DNA of 64,000 nucleotides from Pseudomonas sp. MMS21 TM103 (GCF_022132145.1 NZ_JAJISP010000001.1:1302001-1366000), one strand, 5' to 3'. Positions 47,817 through 57,099 are shown, counted from the first letter of the stretch. Program-made: numbers and translations. The notes: generated from the letters alone by a model not told the origin.

Positions 47817-48169
47817 AGAAAGCACTGAGGGGAGCCATTGGCTCCCCTCTAATAACTAATGCGTGCTTTGTTTTTCTTGTTTAGCGATCTGTTGTTGTTA
47901 TTAGTGATCGACAGCTTTTTCATCAGATCCCCAAGAGGGATCAAGGGCAAACGTATTTCTTTGGTTGCTGGTAATGCCCTTGTCACCAGGTGATCCAACC
48001 AGAACGAGCTACCTCAGGGTAGTTTTATTCTTCTAAGACTGGTTGCCGGAATGAACCCGGAAAAGCCTACCCTCTCCAAAAAAATCGGTTTGCTGCTTCT
48101 CTGCGGTTTTGTTTTTGTTTTACCAGAGTCGAGATGTTTTTTCTTTTTGCTGTTTTTGTTGTTGTTCTT
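47817..48169 (-). ncRNA. CrcZ/CrcY/CrcX-family small RNA (Hfq/Crc antagonist), predicted
   Basis: A transcript of about 350 bases is predicted from the minus strand, starting near 48169, 12 bases after a sigma54 promoter. It holds at least four A-rich CA-motif clusters of the type bound by Hfq-Crc: AACAACAACAAAAACA near 48165, AAAACAAAAACAAAACC near 48120, AATAACAACAACAG at 47890-47904 and AAACAAGAAAAACAAAG at 47867-47883, with a weaker one near 47960. It ends in a 10-bp GC hairpin (47827-47836 and 47840-47849) followed by AGTGCTTTCT. CrcZ-type RNAs titrate Hfq away from catabolic mRNAs and relieve carbon catabolite repression. Length, promoter class, motifs and terminator all fit; which paralogue it is cannot be told here. 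Confidence 0.8.
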
Positions 48170-48179
48170 CCGTAGATAA

Positions 48180-48196
48180 AGCACGGCTCGTGCCAG
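48180..48196 (-). promoter_or_regulatory. Sigma54 (RpoN) promoter of the small RNA
   Basis: On the minus strand CTGGCACGAGCCGTGCT carries the -24 GG (48193-48194) and -12 GC (48181-48182) with the required 10-base spacing and matches YTGGCACGRNNNTTGCW at all but one fixed position. Confidence 0.85.
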
Positions 48197-48214
48197 ATTC
48201 AAAATATCTTTATA

Positions 48215-48227
48215 AATCAATATATTG
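48215..48227. promoter_or_regulatory. IHF site between enhancer and sigma54 promoter
   Basis: AATCAATATATTG on the plus strand fits WATCAANNNNTTR exactly, and lies in an AT-rich region about 50 bases upstream of the predicted transcription start, where IHF bends DNA at sigma54 promoters. Confidence 0.65.
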
Positions 48228-48292
48228 TTAGATGGCGGTTGTTTCAGCCAGGTGAGAAGCGTGCCCGATCTGTTTCCCTATCACTCAGTTGC

Positions 48293-48317
48293 GTTACCTG
48301 AGGAAGGCGGCCGTAAC
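48293..48317. promoter_or_regulatory. Putative CbrB-type upstream activating dyad
   Basis: GTTAC (48293-48297) and GTAAC (48313-48317) form a dyad separated by 15 bases, centred about 136 bases upstream of the predicted start. Distance and symmetry suit an NtrC-family activator. CbrB sites at crcZ-type promoters are reported to have GTTAC/GTAAC half-sites; the assignment here is inference. Confidence 0.6.
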
Positions 48318-48830
48318 ACGGGGCGCTTGGTGGGCGGTGTCACTCAGGGCGCTTGGTGAGAAAAAGGGTGGGCCATAGCGCTGGCGTAGCCGCGCGATCA
48401 GGCCGCCTGTGGGAGCCTGCCGCTGATCAGGTAATCCAACCGATTGAGCAGGAGAACCCCGCCGCTGGAATCGATGATCCGCCCTGCCCTTCAAGTAATC
48501 ACTCGGACAGTGCGTGCCCTGGCCGGAGACAGGATAAAAGGTGTCGCCTACAGCAATGCGAAGGGTTGCAGCTAACGACAGGATAACGACCACACCAGAG
48601 CGTGCACGCCGCCAGCCCTGGAACTCAAGATGTTGGCCCGGATCAACTTGGCACAGCTGCCGACCGTAGTTGAACCCTGGCTATCAGGTACCAGGACCTC
48701 AGCGCGGCAAGCAAGGACCAATCCGCACGCAATCCATCCAGCCATTTCAACAACAAGTACAACGCTAAGGCTGACCTGAAGGTTGATCCTGACCCACAGC
48801 TACAGGCTAGGCGTTCGGTATGGGATCGTT
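48318..48830. other. Gene-free region upstream of the BCCT-like gene
   Basis: No coding region is supported. A direct repeat GGGCGCTTGGTG occurs at 48321-48332 and 48347-48358, just beyond the enhancer dyad. Further on the sequence is mixed, with short fragments resembling Pseudomonas REP sequence (around 48408) and no clear promoter. Confidence 0.4.
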
Positions 48831-49967
48831 ATGAATATTGTATTGTCCGGCGCGATCATCACGCTGTTGCTCGCCACCCTGTTTGTCCTGATGCGCTGGG
48901 GTAATCAGCGCTGTCATGGCGCCGAGCCAGTGGGGTTGTTGACCTTCATGGCCATCCTGTTCACGTCGGGCCTGGACATGGGCCTGATCATATTTCCGTT
49001 GACCGAGTTCCCGGTCTACGCCAAGGATGGGCCATATCAATTCTCCAACCCGTTGGCTGTCGAGTTCGGCTTCTGGGGCTTTCTGATTTGGGTGTTTTAC
49101 TTCATCACCACCTTTTACTTCTGTGTGATCGAGCCACGGGTGAAGTTCTTCGAGCTGAAACCGGTGAAGATCATCAACAATCTGGTGATCATCTCGACCT
49201 GCGCCTTCACCGCTTACCTGTTTCTGGTGAATATCGCCTGGTATGCCCCGGAAGTTGGCGAGGCCTGGGGTTACCTGGTGGTCTTCCTGATACTGTTGGC
49301 GGCGGTCTATTCGAGTACGGATCTCCGGTACCTGAAGATCCTGAGCGTGGCGTCGACCTGGTTGTTCTTCGCCCTGATTGCCGGAATGTGGTGGTTGATG
49401 GATGCCGATGCAGGCTACGTGGCCGAGGCGGCTGCGGCGATCGGCAGCGGCTATTTCGCCAAGCTGCATGAGTTCGTCCTGCCGCTGAGCGACTACCACG
49501 CCTTCTATTTGTTCTGGTGGTTTGCCTGGAGCGTGATGATCGGCCAGTTCGTATCGCGCTTTGTCGGTGGCCTGAAGACCTATCAACTGCTGCTGGCCCT
49601 GCTGATCATTCCGTCCATACCCTTGGCGATATGGTTTTCCGTGCTGTACTACTACTTCGCCAACGCCATCGAGATCACCTTGCTGTTGAAGCTGGCGATG
49701 GTCACGGTGGGGATTATCTTCGTGATCAATTCGGTCGATTCGCTGGTGCGCTTGTACACCGACAATCTCGGGATCAAGGTCGAGAAACTGGGGCGGCCGA
49801 AGTTCATTTTGCTGAACGTGAGCCTGCTGACTGCCCTGGTCCTGCTGTTCAAATTTACCCCGTTCGAAATTCAGACGGTGGGGCTGGTGGTGATTGCCCT
49901 GTATGCCGCGACCATCGCGACCCTGATGTGGCGCCACCGGCCGGCGCTGGCCTCGATCAATGGCTGA
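48831..49967 (+). CDS. Divergent BCCT-like membrane transporter
   Basis: A 378-residue protein with about ten hydrophobic helices. The stretch FWWFAWSVMIGQFVSRFVGGLKTY resembles the BCCT (betaine/choline/carnitine) helix with WSPFVGxFIARISRGRT, and EFGFWGFLIWVFYFITTFYF resembles an early BCCT helix, but the protein is shorter than the usual 500 residues and lacks the tryptophan-box in classical form. Substrate and direction are unknown. The ATG at 48831 is preferred to an upstream TTG. It stands alone, convergent with the lipid gene trio. Confidence 0.6.
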   Translation: MNIVLSGAIITLLLATLFVLMRWGNQRCHGAEPVGLLTFMAILFTSGLDMGLIIFPLTEFPVYAKDGPYQFSNPLAVEFGFWGFLIWVFYFITTFYFCVIEPRVKFFELKPVKIINNLVIISTCAFTAYLFLVNIAWYAPEVGEAWGYLVVFLILLAAVYSSTDLRYLKILSVASTWLFFALIAGMWWLMDADAGYVAEAAAAIGSGYFAKLHEFVLPLSDYHAFYLFWWFAWSVMIGQFVSRFVGGLKTYQLLLALLIIPSIPLAIWFSVLYYYFANAIEITLLLKLAMVTVGIIFVINSVDSLVRLYTDNLGIKVEKLGRPKFILLNVSLLTALVLLFKFTPFEIQTVGLVVIALYAATIATLMWRHRPALASING

Positions 49968-50080
49968 AAAACCTATCCACTGAACGGTATATCGAGGCTT
50001 GGCTTCAGCGAATAAAACCGCTATCGAGTACTCGAGGCTGTTCCATTCCTGGGACGTGCTGGCGGCCGACATTACTGATG

Positions 50081-51025
50081 TCAGGCCAGTGCCGGCACCC
50101 ACCAGTAGCGCACGAAGTGGAAGAATATCGGAGCGGCGAAGCACACCGAATCCAGGCGGTCGAGCATGCCGCCATGGCCTTCGATCATATGGCCCCAGTC
50201 CTTCACCCCGCGGTCGCGTTTGATTGCCGACATCACCAGGCCGCCGGCGAAACCGAGCAGGTTGACTGTCAGGGCCATGAGCGCAGCCTGCCAGAAGTTG
50301 AACGGGGTGATCCAGCACAGCAGTGCGCCAACCAGGCAAGCCAGGCTGACACCGCCGATAAAGCCTTCCAGGGTCTTCGAGGGCGACAGGCGTGGGGCAA
50401 TCTTGTGTTTGCCGAATAGCTTGCCGCAGACGTATTGCAGCACGTCGGAGAGCTGCACCACGATGATCAGCCAGGCAATCAGCAACAGGTTGCGGCCTTC
50501 ATAGCCGGGGATGTCGAGGGTCAGCAGTGCCGGCACTGCGGAGATGCAATACACCGCGATCATCAGGCCCCATTGCACCTTGGACGCCCGCTCGAGAAAG
50601 CGCGTGGTATCGCCGCCCAGGGTGGCGAGAATCGGTAGCAAGAGAAACAGGTAAACCGGGATAAAGATGGCGAACAAGCCGTACCAGTCCAGCGCGATCA
50701 GCAGGTACTGCATGGGCAGGGCGAAATAGAAGGCCGCCACCAGTGCCGGGTAATCACTGCGCCGGGTCGGAGTCAGGGTCATGAATTCGCGCAGGGCATA
50801 GAACGAGACAAAGTAGAACAGCAGGATGACGCCGATATCGCCGAACAGAAAGGCCACGCCTATCACCAGCACCATCACCCACCAGGCGTTGATCCGCGCA
50901 TTGAGGTTGTCGATCACCGGATTGGGCGTGTTGCCGGTGCGGCGCTTGAGCAAAAAGCCAATGGCCGACGCCAGCAGTAACAGGGCGCCGATACCGGCGA
51001 ACAGCATCAGGGTGTTGTGATCCAT
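50081..51025 (-). CDS. Phosphatidate cytidylyltransferase family (CdsA/YnbB-like)
   Basis: A 314-residue multi-helix membrane enzyme that makes CDP-diacylglycerol from phosphatidate and CTP. The family signature is present near the C-terminus (SAIKRDRGVKDWGHMIEGHGGMLDRLDS), preceded by SDVLQYVCGKLFGKHKIAPRLSPSKTLEG in two parts. GAGGAGGT precedes ATG. Located away from the usual frr-uppS-dxr neighbourhood, it is probably a paralogue, in a trio resembling E. coli ynbABC. Confidence 0.85.
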   Translation of the reverse strand: MDHNTLMLFAGIGALLLLASAIGFLLKRRTGNTPNPVIDNLNARINAWWVMVLVIGVAFLFGDIGVILLFYFVSFYALREFMTLTPTRRSDYPALVAAFYFALPMQYLLIALDWYGLFAIFIPVYLFLLLPILATLGGDTTRFLERASKVQWGLMIAVYCISAVPALLTLDIPGYEGRNLLLIAWLIIVVQLSDVLQYVCGKLFGKHKIAPRLSPSKTLEGFIGGVSLACLVGALLCWITPFNFWQAALMALTVNLLGFAGGLVMSAIKRDRGVKDWGHMIEGHGGMLDRLDSVCFAAPIFFHFVRYWWVPALA

Positions 51026-51026
51026 C

Positions 51027-51647
51027 TCAAACCTCCTCGGGCGCCATGGCCAGCAGGGCATTGCGCGCGCGTTCGAGGAACGCATGCTTATTCTCTGTTT
51101 CGAGCCGCTGCAGCGGCTCGCCGAAACTCAGGGTGCACAGCAGCGGCAATGGCAGCGCCCTGCCCTTGGGCATGACGCGGCTGAGGTTGGCGATCCATAC
51201 CGGGATCAGCTCGACCTGTGGTCGTGCCTGGGCCAGGTGGTAGAGGCCACTCTTGAATGGCAGTAGGCCGTCCTCCAGATTGCGCGTGCCCTCGGGGAAC
51301 AGGATCAACGAATCACCGTTGTCCAAGGCGTCGAGCATGGGTTGCAGCGGATTGGCGTCGGGCGAACTGCGCTCGCGGTCGATCAGTACGCCGTTGAACA
51401 CCCGGTTGATCAGATAGCGGCGCACGCCATCGCGCTGCCAGTAGTCGGCACCGGCCACCGGGCGGGTCGTACACCGCAGCTCTGGCGGCAACGAGGCCCA
51501 GAGCAGGACGAAGTCGCCATGGCTGCTGTGGTTGGCGTAGTACAGCCGTTGCACCGGCTGGGCGGTGCAGCCGAGCCAGAGTGCACGGGCGCCGGTCAGC
51601 AGGCGCGCGGCGGAGGTGATTGCAAAAGCGCTCAGGGAAGCGAGCAT
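51027..51647 (-). CDS. 1-acylglycerol-3-phosphate acyltransferase-like protein
   Basis: A 206-residue PlsC-fold acyltransferase with catalytic NHSSHGD (39-45, the NHx4D motif) and substrate motif LFPEGTRNLEDG. Its stop is one base from the start of the cytidylyltransferase gene, so the genes are coupled. The likely substrate is a lysophospholipid or related lipid. Confidence 0.85.
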   Translation of the reverse strand: MLASLSAFAITSAARLLTGARALWLGCTAQPVQRLYYANHSSHGDFVLLWASLPPELRCTTRPVAGADYWQRDGVRRYLINRVFNGVLIDRERSSPDANPLQPMLDALDNGDSLILFPEGTRNLEDGLLPFKSGLYHLAQARPQVELIPVWIANLSRVMPKGRALPLPLLCTLSFGEPLQRLETENKHAFLERARNALLAMAPEEV

Positions 51648-51793
51648 GACGACTCCTTATCCAGTAATGATTAGCTGAGGACGGCCGAGAATGATCATTA
51701 CCAGCAGCCGTCAGGCAACGTACCGAAGCAAGAGCGCACCGCCGTGAGGGGGACGCTTCGCGCATGGAGATGCCCTTATGTCGAGGTGGCAGA

Positions 51794-52399
51794 TCAGGCC
51801 GCTTCGGCGAGGCCCTGGCGCACGCGGTTGTAGAGGGTGTAGAGCAACAGGGCGAGGACCAGGGCGAGCAGGCCGTCGATCCAGCTGGCCGGCAACAGGC
51901 CGCTGGCTACACCGGCGCCGAGCACACCGAAACAGAAGGCCCGGTCGCTCTTGCCCATGGGCCCGTCGTAGCGGCGCGAGGCACCGACCATCGGCCCGAG
52001 TACGCCGGCGTATTCGCTGATCAGGGCCAGCAGCACCACCAACACCACCAGCAGCGGCGAGACGCCGGGCAGCAGGGCGAACGGCAAGTACAGGGCGCTG
52101 TCGGCGATCAGGTCGCAGAGTTCGTTGAGGTAGGCGCCGAGCCGCGACTGTTGAGCGAATTCGCGGGCGAGCATGCCGTCCACGGCGTTGAGCGCCATGC
52201 GCAGCAGCATCCACAGCGGGATCAGGGCGAACAGCCAGGCGTGCTGATGGAAGATCGCCAGGAGGCTGCCGAGCAGCAGCGAAAGCAGGGCCGCTGCCAA
52301 CGTCACCTGATTGGCGCTCACACCTCTGTCGTAGAGGTACTTCACGCCGGGACGTAGCAGGTTCTGGAAGTGTGGCTTGAGTTGATATATGGACGGCAT
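51794..52399 (-). CDS. CDP-alcohol phosphatidyltransferase family (YnbA/PgsA-like)
   Basis: A 201-residue membrane enzyme transferring a phosphatidyl group from CDP-diacylglycerol to an alcohol. The CDP-OH motif appears as N-x2-D-G-x2-A-R-x8-G-x3-N-x3-D (NAVDGMLAREF...), so the first and third conserved Asp are Asn, a pattern I associate with the YnbA subgroup. About six hydrophobic helices are visible. The start at 52399 (MPSIYQLKPHF) is chosen since the upstream extension has no similarity. It is the first gene of the trio with the acyltransferase and cytidylyltransferase. Confidence 0.85.
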   Translation of the reverse strand: MPSIYQLKPHFQNLLRPGVKYLYDRGVSANQVTLAAALLSLLLGSLLAIFHQHAWLFALIPLWMLLRMALNAVDGMLAREFAQQSRLGAYLNELCDLIADSALYLPFALLPGVSPLLVVLVVLLALISEYAGVLGPMVGASRRYDGPMGKSDRAFCFGVLGAGVASGLLPASWIDGLLALVLALLLYTLYNRVRQGLAEAA

Positions 52400-52601
52400 C
52401 GGCCTGAATTCCCTTTCAGTGCACTGCAGTGGTGAACAGCTTAACTGCTTTGTGTATGGCGCAGTCGCGCGCCAGTGTCGAATTAGCGCAACGGGTGAAA
52501 ACTTATGCCCAGTTGTCGTGCGTTCCATGCTCTATATAAAGCATCGAATAATCAGTTAGTTATATTTCAATAAAGGATATTGCCAATATTTCGCCCACAG
52601 C

Positions 52602-52610
52602 TTATCCACA
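52602..52610 (+). promoter_or_regulatory. Isolated consensus DnaA box
   Basis: A perfect TTATCCACA lies in the intergenic gap 52400-52660, far from oriC. The rest of the gap has an AT-rich stretch (52540-52590) but no gene or clear promoter. Confidence 0.5.
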
Positions 52611-52660
52611 GGTAGCGCAGTAGGCGGCGGATTCTCCATGGTGACGAATCCACCCGGTGG

Positions 52661-53434
52661 CTAGAGGCTTTCGCTGGTATCGCAGGCGGCACCTTCGGCG
52701 GCCAGGGCACCGATATCGCGTTGTGCCTGGCTGATCCAGGCGAAGGCGCGATCATTCAACGCGGCAATCGCCCGCGGGCCTGTGCCTTCGGCCTGCATGG
52801 CCGGGCCTATTACCACCTGAATGGTGCCGGGGGTCTTGCCCCAGCCTTGCTTGGGCCAGAACTCGCCGGCGTTATGGGCGATGGGCAATACCGGCAGGTT
52901 GGCGTTGACCGCCAGGGAGGCGCCGCCACGGGAGAATTTGCCGATCTGGCCGGTGGCGATCCGCGTGCCTTCCGGGAAGATCAGCACCCAGGCGCCCTGC
53001 TCCAGGCGCTCGTGACCCTGCTTGGCTAGCTGCTTGAGTGCGGCTTTGGGGTTGCTGCGGTCGATGGCGATGGGTTTGAGCATGGCCATGGCCCAGCCGA
53101 AGAACGGCACATAGAGCAGTTCGCGCTTGATCACCTGGCTCAGTGGCTCGAACAGCGCCGAGAGGAAGAAGGTCTCCCAGGTGCTCTGGTGTTTGGCGAG
53201 GATCACGCAGGGCCGCTGCGGGATGTTCTCCAGGCCTGTGACCTGGTAGCGGATGCCCAGCACCACCTTGGCCAGCCAGACGGCGCAACGGCACCAGGTC
53301 TGATTGACGAAACGGTAGCGCGCCCGAAACGGCAGGAACGGCGCGACGAACATGCTGAGGATGCACCAGAAGCACGCGCTGGCAGACAGCAACAGGTAGA
53401 AGAGGAAGGTTCTGATGGTCTGCAATATCGACAT
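52661..53434 (-). CDS. plsC: 1-acyl-sn-glycerol-3-phosphate acyltransferase
   Basis: A 257-residue lysophosphatidate acyltransferase with a membrane-associated N-terminus (about 8-38), the active-site AKHQSTWETFFLS (H-x4-E variant), and LIFPEGTRIATG. It catalyses the second acylation in phosphatidate synthesis. It precedes gmhB in the order known near gyrB in other Pseudomonas. Confidence 0.92.
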   Translation of the reverse strand: MSILQTIRTFLFYLLLSASACFWCILSMFVAPFLPFRARYRFVNQTWCRCAVWLAKVVLGIRYQVTGLENIPQRPCVILAKHQSTWETFFLSALFEPLSQVIKRELLYVPFFGWAMAMLKPIAIDRSNPKAALKQLAKQGHERLEQGAWVLIFPEGTRIATGQIGKFSRGGASLAVNANLPVLPIAHNAGEFWPKQGWGKTPGTIQVVIGPAMQAEGTGPRAIAALNDRAFAWISQAQRDIGALAAEGAACDTSESL

Positions 53435-53460
53435 GGGAGCGTGTACCGTCCTGCTGTATT

Positions 53461-53991
53461 TCAGTGGATAAGTTGGCTGGCGACCGCCGCCAGGTCATCG
53501 AATACCAGGGTTCCGGCAGGCAATGGCTGGGCCAGAGTCCGCAGGCCTTTGCCGGTCTTGACCAATACCGGCTGACAATCGACGGCCAGTGCGGCTTTAA
53601 GGTCACCGCTGCTGTCGCCGACGAACCACACCCCGGCCAGACTGACGCCGTAGTGTGCGGCTATCTGCTGGAGCATACCGGGCTTTGGCTTGCGGCAGTC
53701 GCAGCCGTCATCCGGACCATGCGGACAATGCACGATCAGCCCCAACTCGCCGCCCTGCTCGGCAACCAGTTGGCGCAAGCGCGCGTGCATCGCCTCCAGC
53801 GCGGCCTGATCGAAATAGCCACGCGCCAGACCGGACTGGTTGGTGGCAACCGCGACCGTCCAGCCGGCCTTGGACAAGCGGGCGATGGCGTCGACGGCAC
53901 CGGGCAGCGGCAGCCACTCGTCAAGGTTTTTGATATAGGCGTCGGAGTCGTAATTGATCACGCCGTCGCGGTCGAGAATCAGCAGTTTCAT
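53461..53991 (-). CDS. gmhB: D-glycero-beta-D-manno-heptose-1,7-bisphosphate 7-phosphatase
   Basis: A 176-residue HAD phosphatase for LPS heptose synthesis: nucleophile/acid pair Asp7/Asp9 in LILDRDGV, ATNQSG, a zinc-binding loop CPHGPDDGCDCRKPKPG, and VGDSSGDLKAA. The start at 53991 places the motif at the N-terminus as usual. Confidence 0.93.
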   Translation of the reverse strand: MKLLILDRDGVINYDSDAYIKNLDEWLPLPGAVDAIARLSKAGWTVAVATNQSGLARGYFDQAALEAMHARLRQLVAEQGGELGLIVHCPHGPDDGCDCRKPKPGMLQQIAAHYGVSLAGVWFVGDSSGDLKAALAVDCQPVLVKTGKGLRTLAQPLPAGTLVFDDLAAVASQLIH

Positions 53992-54100
53992 GGGGCGTCC
54001 GTGGCCGGATTGCGGTGGTGGCCGCAACCCGGCGAAGGTGATGATGGGTCTCGCGAAGGTCTACCTGCGCGATCCGACCCATCCTACGATCAGGCGAGCG

Positions 54101-56155
54101 TCAGCTCAGTACCGAGATATCGGCCACGCCAAGGAACAGGCCGCGCAGTTTGGCCAGCAAGGCATAGCGGTTGGCCCGCACTGCCGGGTCTTCGGCGTTG
54201 ACCAGCACCGACTCGAAGAAGGCGTCCACCGGTTCGCGCAGGCCGGCCAGTTGGGCCAGGGCGGCGCTGTACTGACGCGCCTCGGCCAGTGGCTGCACCG
54301 CCTGTTCGGCCTGCTGGATAGCGGCGTTGAGGGTGAACTCGCTCGGCGTATCGAAGTGGTGGGCCTGGATACTCGCGGCGACCTGACCCTCGGCCTTGCC
54401 CAGCAGGTTGGATACGCGCTTGTTGGCGGCGGCCAGGGCCGCCGCTTCAGGCAGGGCGCGGAAGGTCTGCACGGCCTGCACGCGCTGGTCGAAGTCCAGC
54501 GGCGAGACCGGGTTGACCGCCCGCACGGCCTGGTAGACGGCGACATCGACGCCTTCGTCTTCATAACGCGCGCGCAGGCGGTCGAAGATGAAGTCCTGCA
54601 CCTGGGACGCCAGATTGCCGGCTTCGACCTTGCCGTCGAACTGCTCGATGGCGAAGGCGATGGTGGCCGCCAGATCCAGATCCAGTTGTTTCTCGATCAG
54701 GATACGCAGCACACCGAGGGCGGCGCGGCGCAGGGCGTAGGGGTCCTTGCTGCCGGTGGGCAGCATGCCGATGCCGAAGATGCCGACCAGGGTGTCGAGC
54801 TTGTCGGCCAGGGCCACCGCGGCGCCGGTCAGGGTGCTCGGCAATTCGGCGCCGGCACCGCGCGGCATGTATTGCTCGTTCAGTGCCAGGGCGACGTCGT
54901 CCGCCTCGCCGTCATGCTTGGCGTAGTAATAGCCGGCGATGCCCTGCATTTCCGGGAACTCGCCGACCATCTCGCTGGCCAGGTCGCACTTGCACAGCAG
55001 GCCGGCGCGCGCGGCGCGCGTAGCGTCGCCGCCAACGCGCTGGGCGATGAAGCCGGCCAGCGCGGAAACCCGCTTGGCCTTGTCGTAGACCGAGCCGAGC
55101 TGGGCCTGGAACACTACATTGGCCAGGCGCTGGTTGAGGGTCTCGAGCTTGTGCTTCTGGTCCTGCTTGAAGAAGAACTCGGCGTCGGTCAGGCGTGGGC
55201 GCACCACCTTCTCGTTGCCGGAAATGATCTGCTGCGGATCCTTGCTTTCGATGTTGGCCACGGTAATGAAGCGCGGCAGCAACTTGCCGTTGGCATCGAG
55301 CAGACAGAAGTACTTCTGGTTGTCCTGCATGGTGATGATCAGGGCTTCCTGGGGCACGTCGAGGAAGCGCTCCTCGAAGGAGCAGACCAGCGGCACCGGC
55401 CATTCGACCAGGGCGCTGACTTCATCCAGCAGCGCAGGCGGCACTATCGCAGTGCCCTGCTGCTCGCTGGCCAGTTGCTCGATGCGCGCGGCGATCTGTG
55501 CGCGACGCTCGGTGAAGTCGGCGATCACATAGGCGCTGCGCAGGTCCTCGGCGTAGTTGGCCGGTGCCGAGATGCGCACTTCCTGATTGGCGTGGAAGCG
55601 GTGGCCGCGCGAGACTCGACCGGAGGTCTGGGCGAGGATTTCGCAATCGATCACCTGGTCGCCGAACAGCATCACCAGCCACTGGCTCGGACGGACGAAT
55701 TCGGTCTTGCGCGCACCCCAGCGCATGCGCTTGGGAATCGGCAGCTCGTTCAGCGAGGTTTCGACGATGCCCGGCAGCAGGCCGGCGGCGGCCTGGCCAG
55801 GGATGCGCAGGCTGAATCTCAGCTTTGGCCCACTGCGGTCGATCTCCGTCAGCTCGACACCACATTTCTTGGCGAAGCCCAGCGCCGCCTGGGTCGGGTT
55901 GCCGTCCTTGTCGAAGGCCGCCTGCAGGGGTGGGCCATCGAGGTTCTGGGTGCGATCGGCTTGTTGCTCTTCAAGTTGCTCGACGAGCACCGCGAGACGG
56001 CGCGGCGCGGCATAGTAGCGCACCTTGCCATAGCTCAGCCCGGCGCCTTTCAGGCCCTTTTCGATACCGGCGAGGAAGGCTCGGCCCAGGGTGTTCAAGG
56101 ATTTTGGCGGCAGTTCTTCGGTGCCCAGTTCTACCAGGAAATCGTGCGCACTCAT
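54101..56155 (-). CDS. glyS: Glycyl-tRNA synthetase beta subunit
   Basis: The 684-residue beta subunit of the alpha2beta2 bacterial glycyl-tRNA synthetase, starting [20 protein letters not shown], with an HD-like domain and a C-terminal anticodon-binding part ([11 protein letters not shown]). Its ATG overlaps the glyQ stop by four bases. Confidence 0.97.
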   Translation of the reverse strand: MSAHDFLVELGTEELPPKSLNTLGRAFLAGIEKGLKGAGLSYGKVRYYAAPRRLAVLVEQLEEQQADRTQNLDGPPLQAAFDKDGNPTQAALGFAKKCGVELTEIDRSGPKLRFSLRIPGQAAAGLLPGIVETSLNELPIPKRMRWGARKTEFVRPSQWLVMLFGDQVIDCEILAQTSGRVSRGHRFHANQEVRISAPANYAEDLRSAYVIADFTERRAQIAARIEQLASEQQGTAIVPPALLDEVSALVEWPVPLVCSFEERFLDVPQEALIITMQDNQKYFCLLDANGKLLPRFITVANIESKDPQQIISGNEKVVRPRLTDAEFFFKQDQKHKLETLNQRLANVVFQAQLGSVYDKAKRVSALAGFIAQRVGGDATRAARAGLLCKCDLASEMVGEFPEMQGIAGYYYAKHDGEADDVALALNEQYMPRGAGAELPSTLTGAAVALADKLDTLVGIFGIGMLPTGSKDPYALRRAALGVLRILIEKQLDLDLAATIAFAIEQFDGKVEAGNLASQVQDFIFDRLRARYEDEGVDVAVYQAVRAVNPVSPLDFDQRVQAVQTFRALPEAAALAAANKRVSNLLGKAEGQVAASIQAHHFDTPSEFTLNAAIQQAEQAVQPLAEARQYSAALAQLAGLREPVDAFFESVLVNAEDPAVRANRYALLAKLRGLFLGVADISVLS

Positions 56156-57099
56156 TCTGCTGCCTCCAGCTTGGCCAATACTTCATCACGCAGGTCGGGG
56201 GCGGCGAGGGGGAAGCCGAGTTTGCGCCGCGCTTGCAGGTAGCTCTGCGCCACGGCGCGGGCCAGGGCGCGTACGCGCAGGATGTATTGCTGGCGCGCGG
56301 TCACCGAAATGGCGCGGCGGGCGTCCAGCAGGTTGAAGGTGTGCGAGGCCTTGAGCACCATCTCGTAGGTCGGCAGCGGCAGTTCCAGTTCGATCAGGCG
56401 ATTGGCTTCCGACTCATAGAAGTCGAATAGCTCGAAGAGCTTCTCGACGTTGGCGTGCTCGAAGTTGTAGGTCGACTGCTCCACCTCGTTCTGGTGGAAC
56501 ACATCGCCGTAGGTGACGGTGCCAAACTGACCATCGGTCCACACCAGGTCGTAGACCGAGTCGACGCCCTGAATGTACATGGCCAGGCGTTCCAGGCCGT
56601 AGGTGATCTCGCCGGTTACCGGGTAGCATTCGATGCCGCCGACTTGCTGGAAGTAGGTGAACTGGGTGACTTCCATGCCGTTCAGCCAGATTTCCCAGCC
56701 CAGACCCCAGGCGCCGAGGGTCGGCGATTCCCAGTTGTCCTCGACAAAGCGGACGTCGTGTACCAGCGGGTCGATGCCGATGGCCTGCAGCGAGCCGAGG
56801 TACAGCTCCTGGAAGTTTTCCGGATTGGGTTTGAGTACCACCTGGAACTGGTAGTAATGCTGCAGGCGGTTGGGGTTCTCGCCATAGCGGCCGTCAGTCG
56901 GACGACGCGAAGGCTGCACGTATGCAGCGTTCCAGGTCTCTGGGCCGATGGCGCGCAGGAACGTGGCAGTGTGGAAGGTGCCGGCGCCCACTTCCATATC
57001 GTAAGGCTGTAACACCACACAACCTTGCTCGGCCCAGTATTGTTGCAGGGTGAGGATCAAGTCTTGGAAGGTGCGCACGGCAGGCGTAGTCTGGCTCAC
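56152..57099 (-). CDS. glyQ: Glycyl-tRNA synthetase alpha subunit
   Basis: The 315-residue catalytic subunit, with the class II motifs [29 protein letters not shown] and [19 protein letters not shown]. The start is GTG at 57097-57099 ([13 protein letters not shown] by family alignment) with AGGTG upstream; the frame is open further upstream without similarity. It is divergent from tag with an 83-bp gap. Confidence 0.97.
   Translation of the reverse strand: MSQTTPAVRTFQDLILTLQQYWAEQGCVVLQPYDMEVGAGTFHTATFLRAIGPETWNAAYVQPSRRPTDGRYGENPNRLQHYYQFQVVLKPNPENFQELYLGSLQAIGIDPLVHDVRFVEDNWESPTLGAWGLGWEIWLNGMEVTQFTYFQQVGGIECYPVTGEITYGLERLAMYIQGVDSVYDLVWTDGQFGTVTYGDVFHQNEVEQSTYNFEHANVEKLFELFDFYESEANRLIELELPLPTYEMVLKASHTFNLLDARRAISVTARQQYILRVRALARAVAQSYLQARRKLGFPLAAPDLRDEVLAKLEAAE

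Noticed and set aside
47376..47849. Insertion-sequence remnant between gyrB and the small RNA
   Set aside because: No terminal inverted repeats, target duplication or transposase fragment could be recognised.
48807..50339. A 510-residue minus-strand frame over the BCCT-like gene
   Set aside because: The plus strand encodes regular hydrophobic helices there; the antisense product is polar, repetitive and unlike any family.
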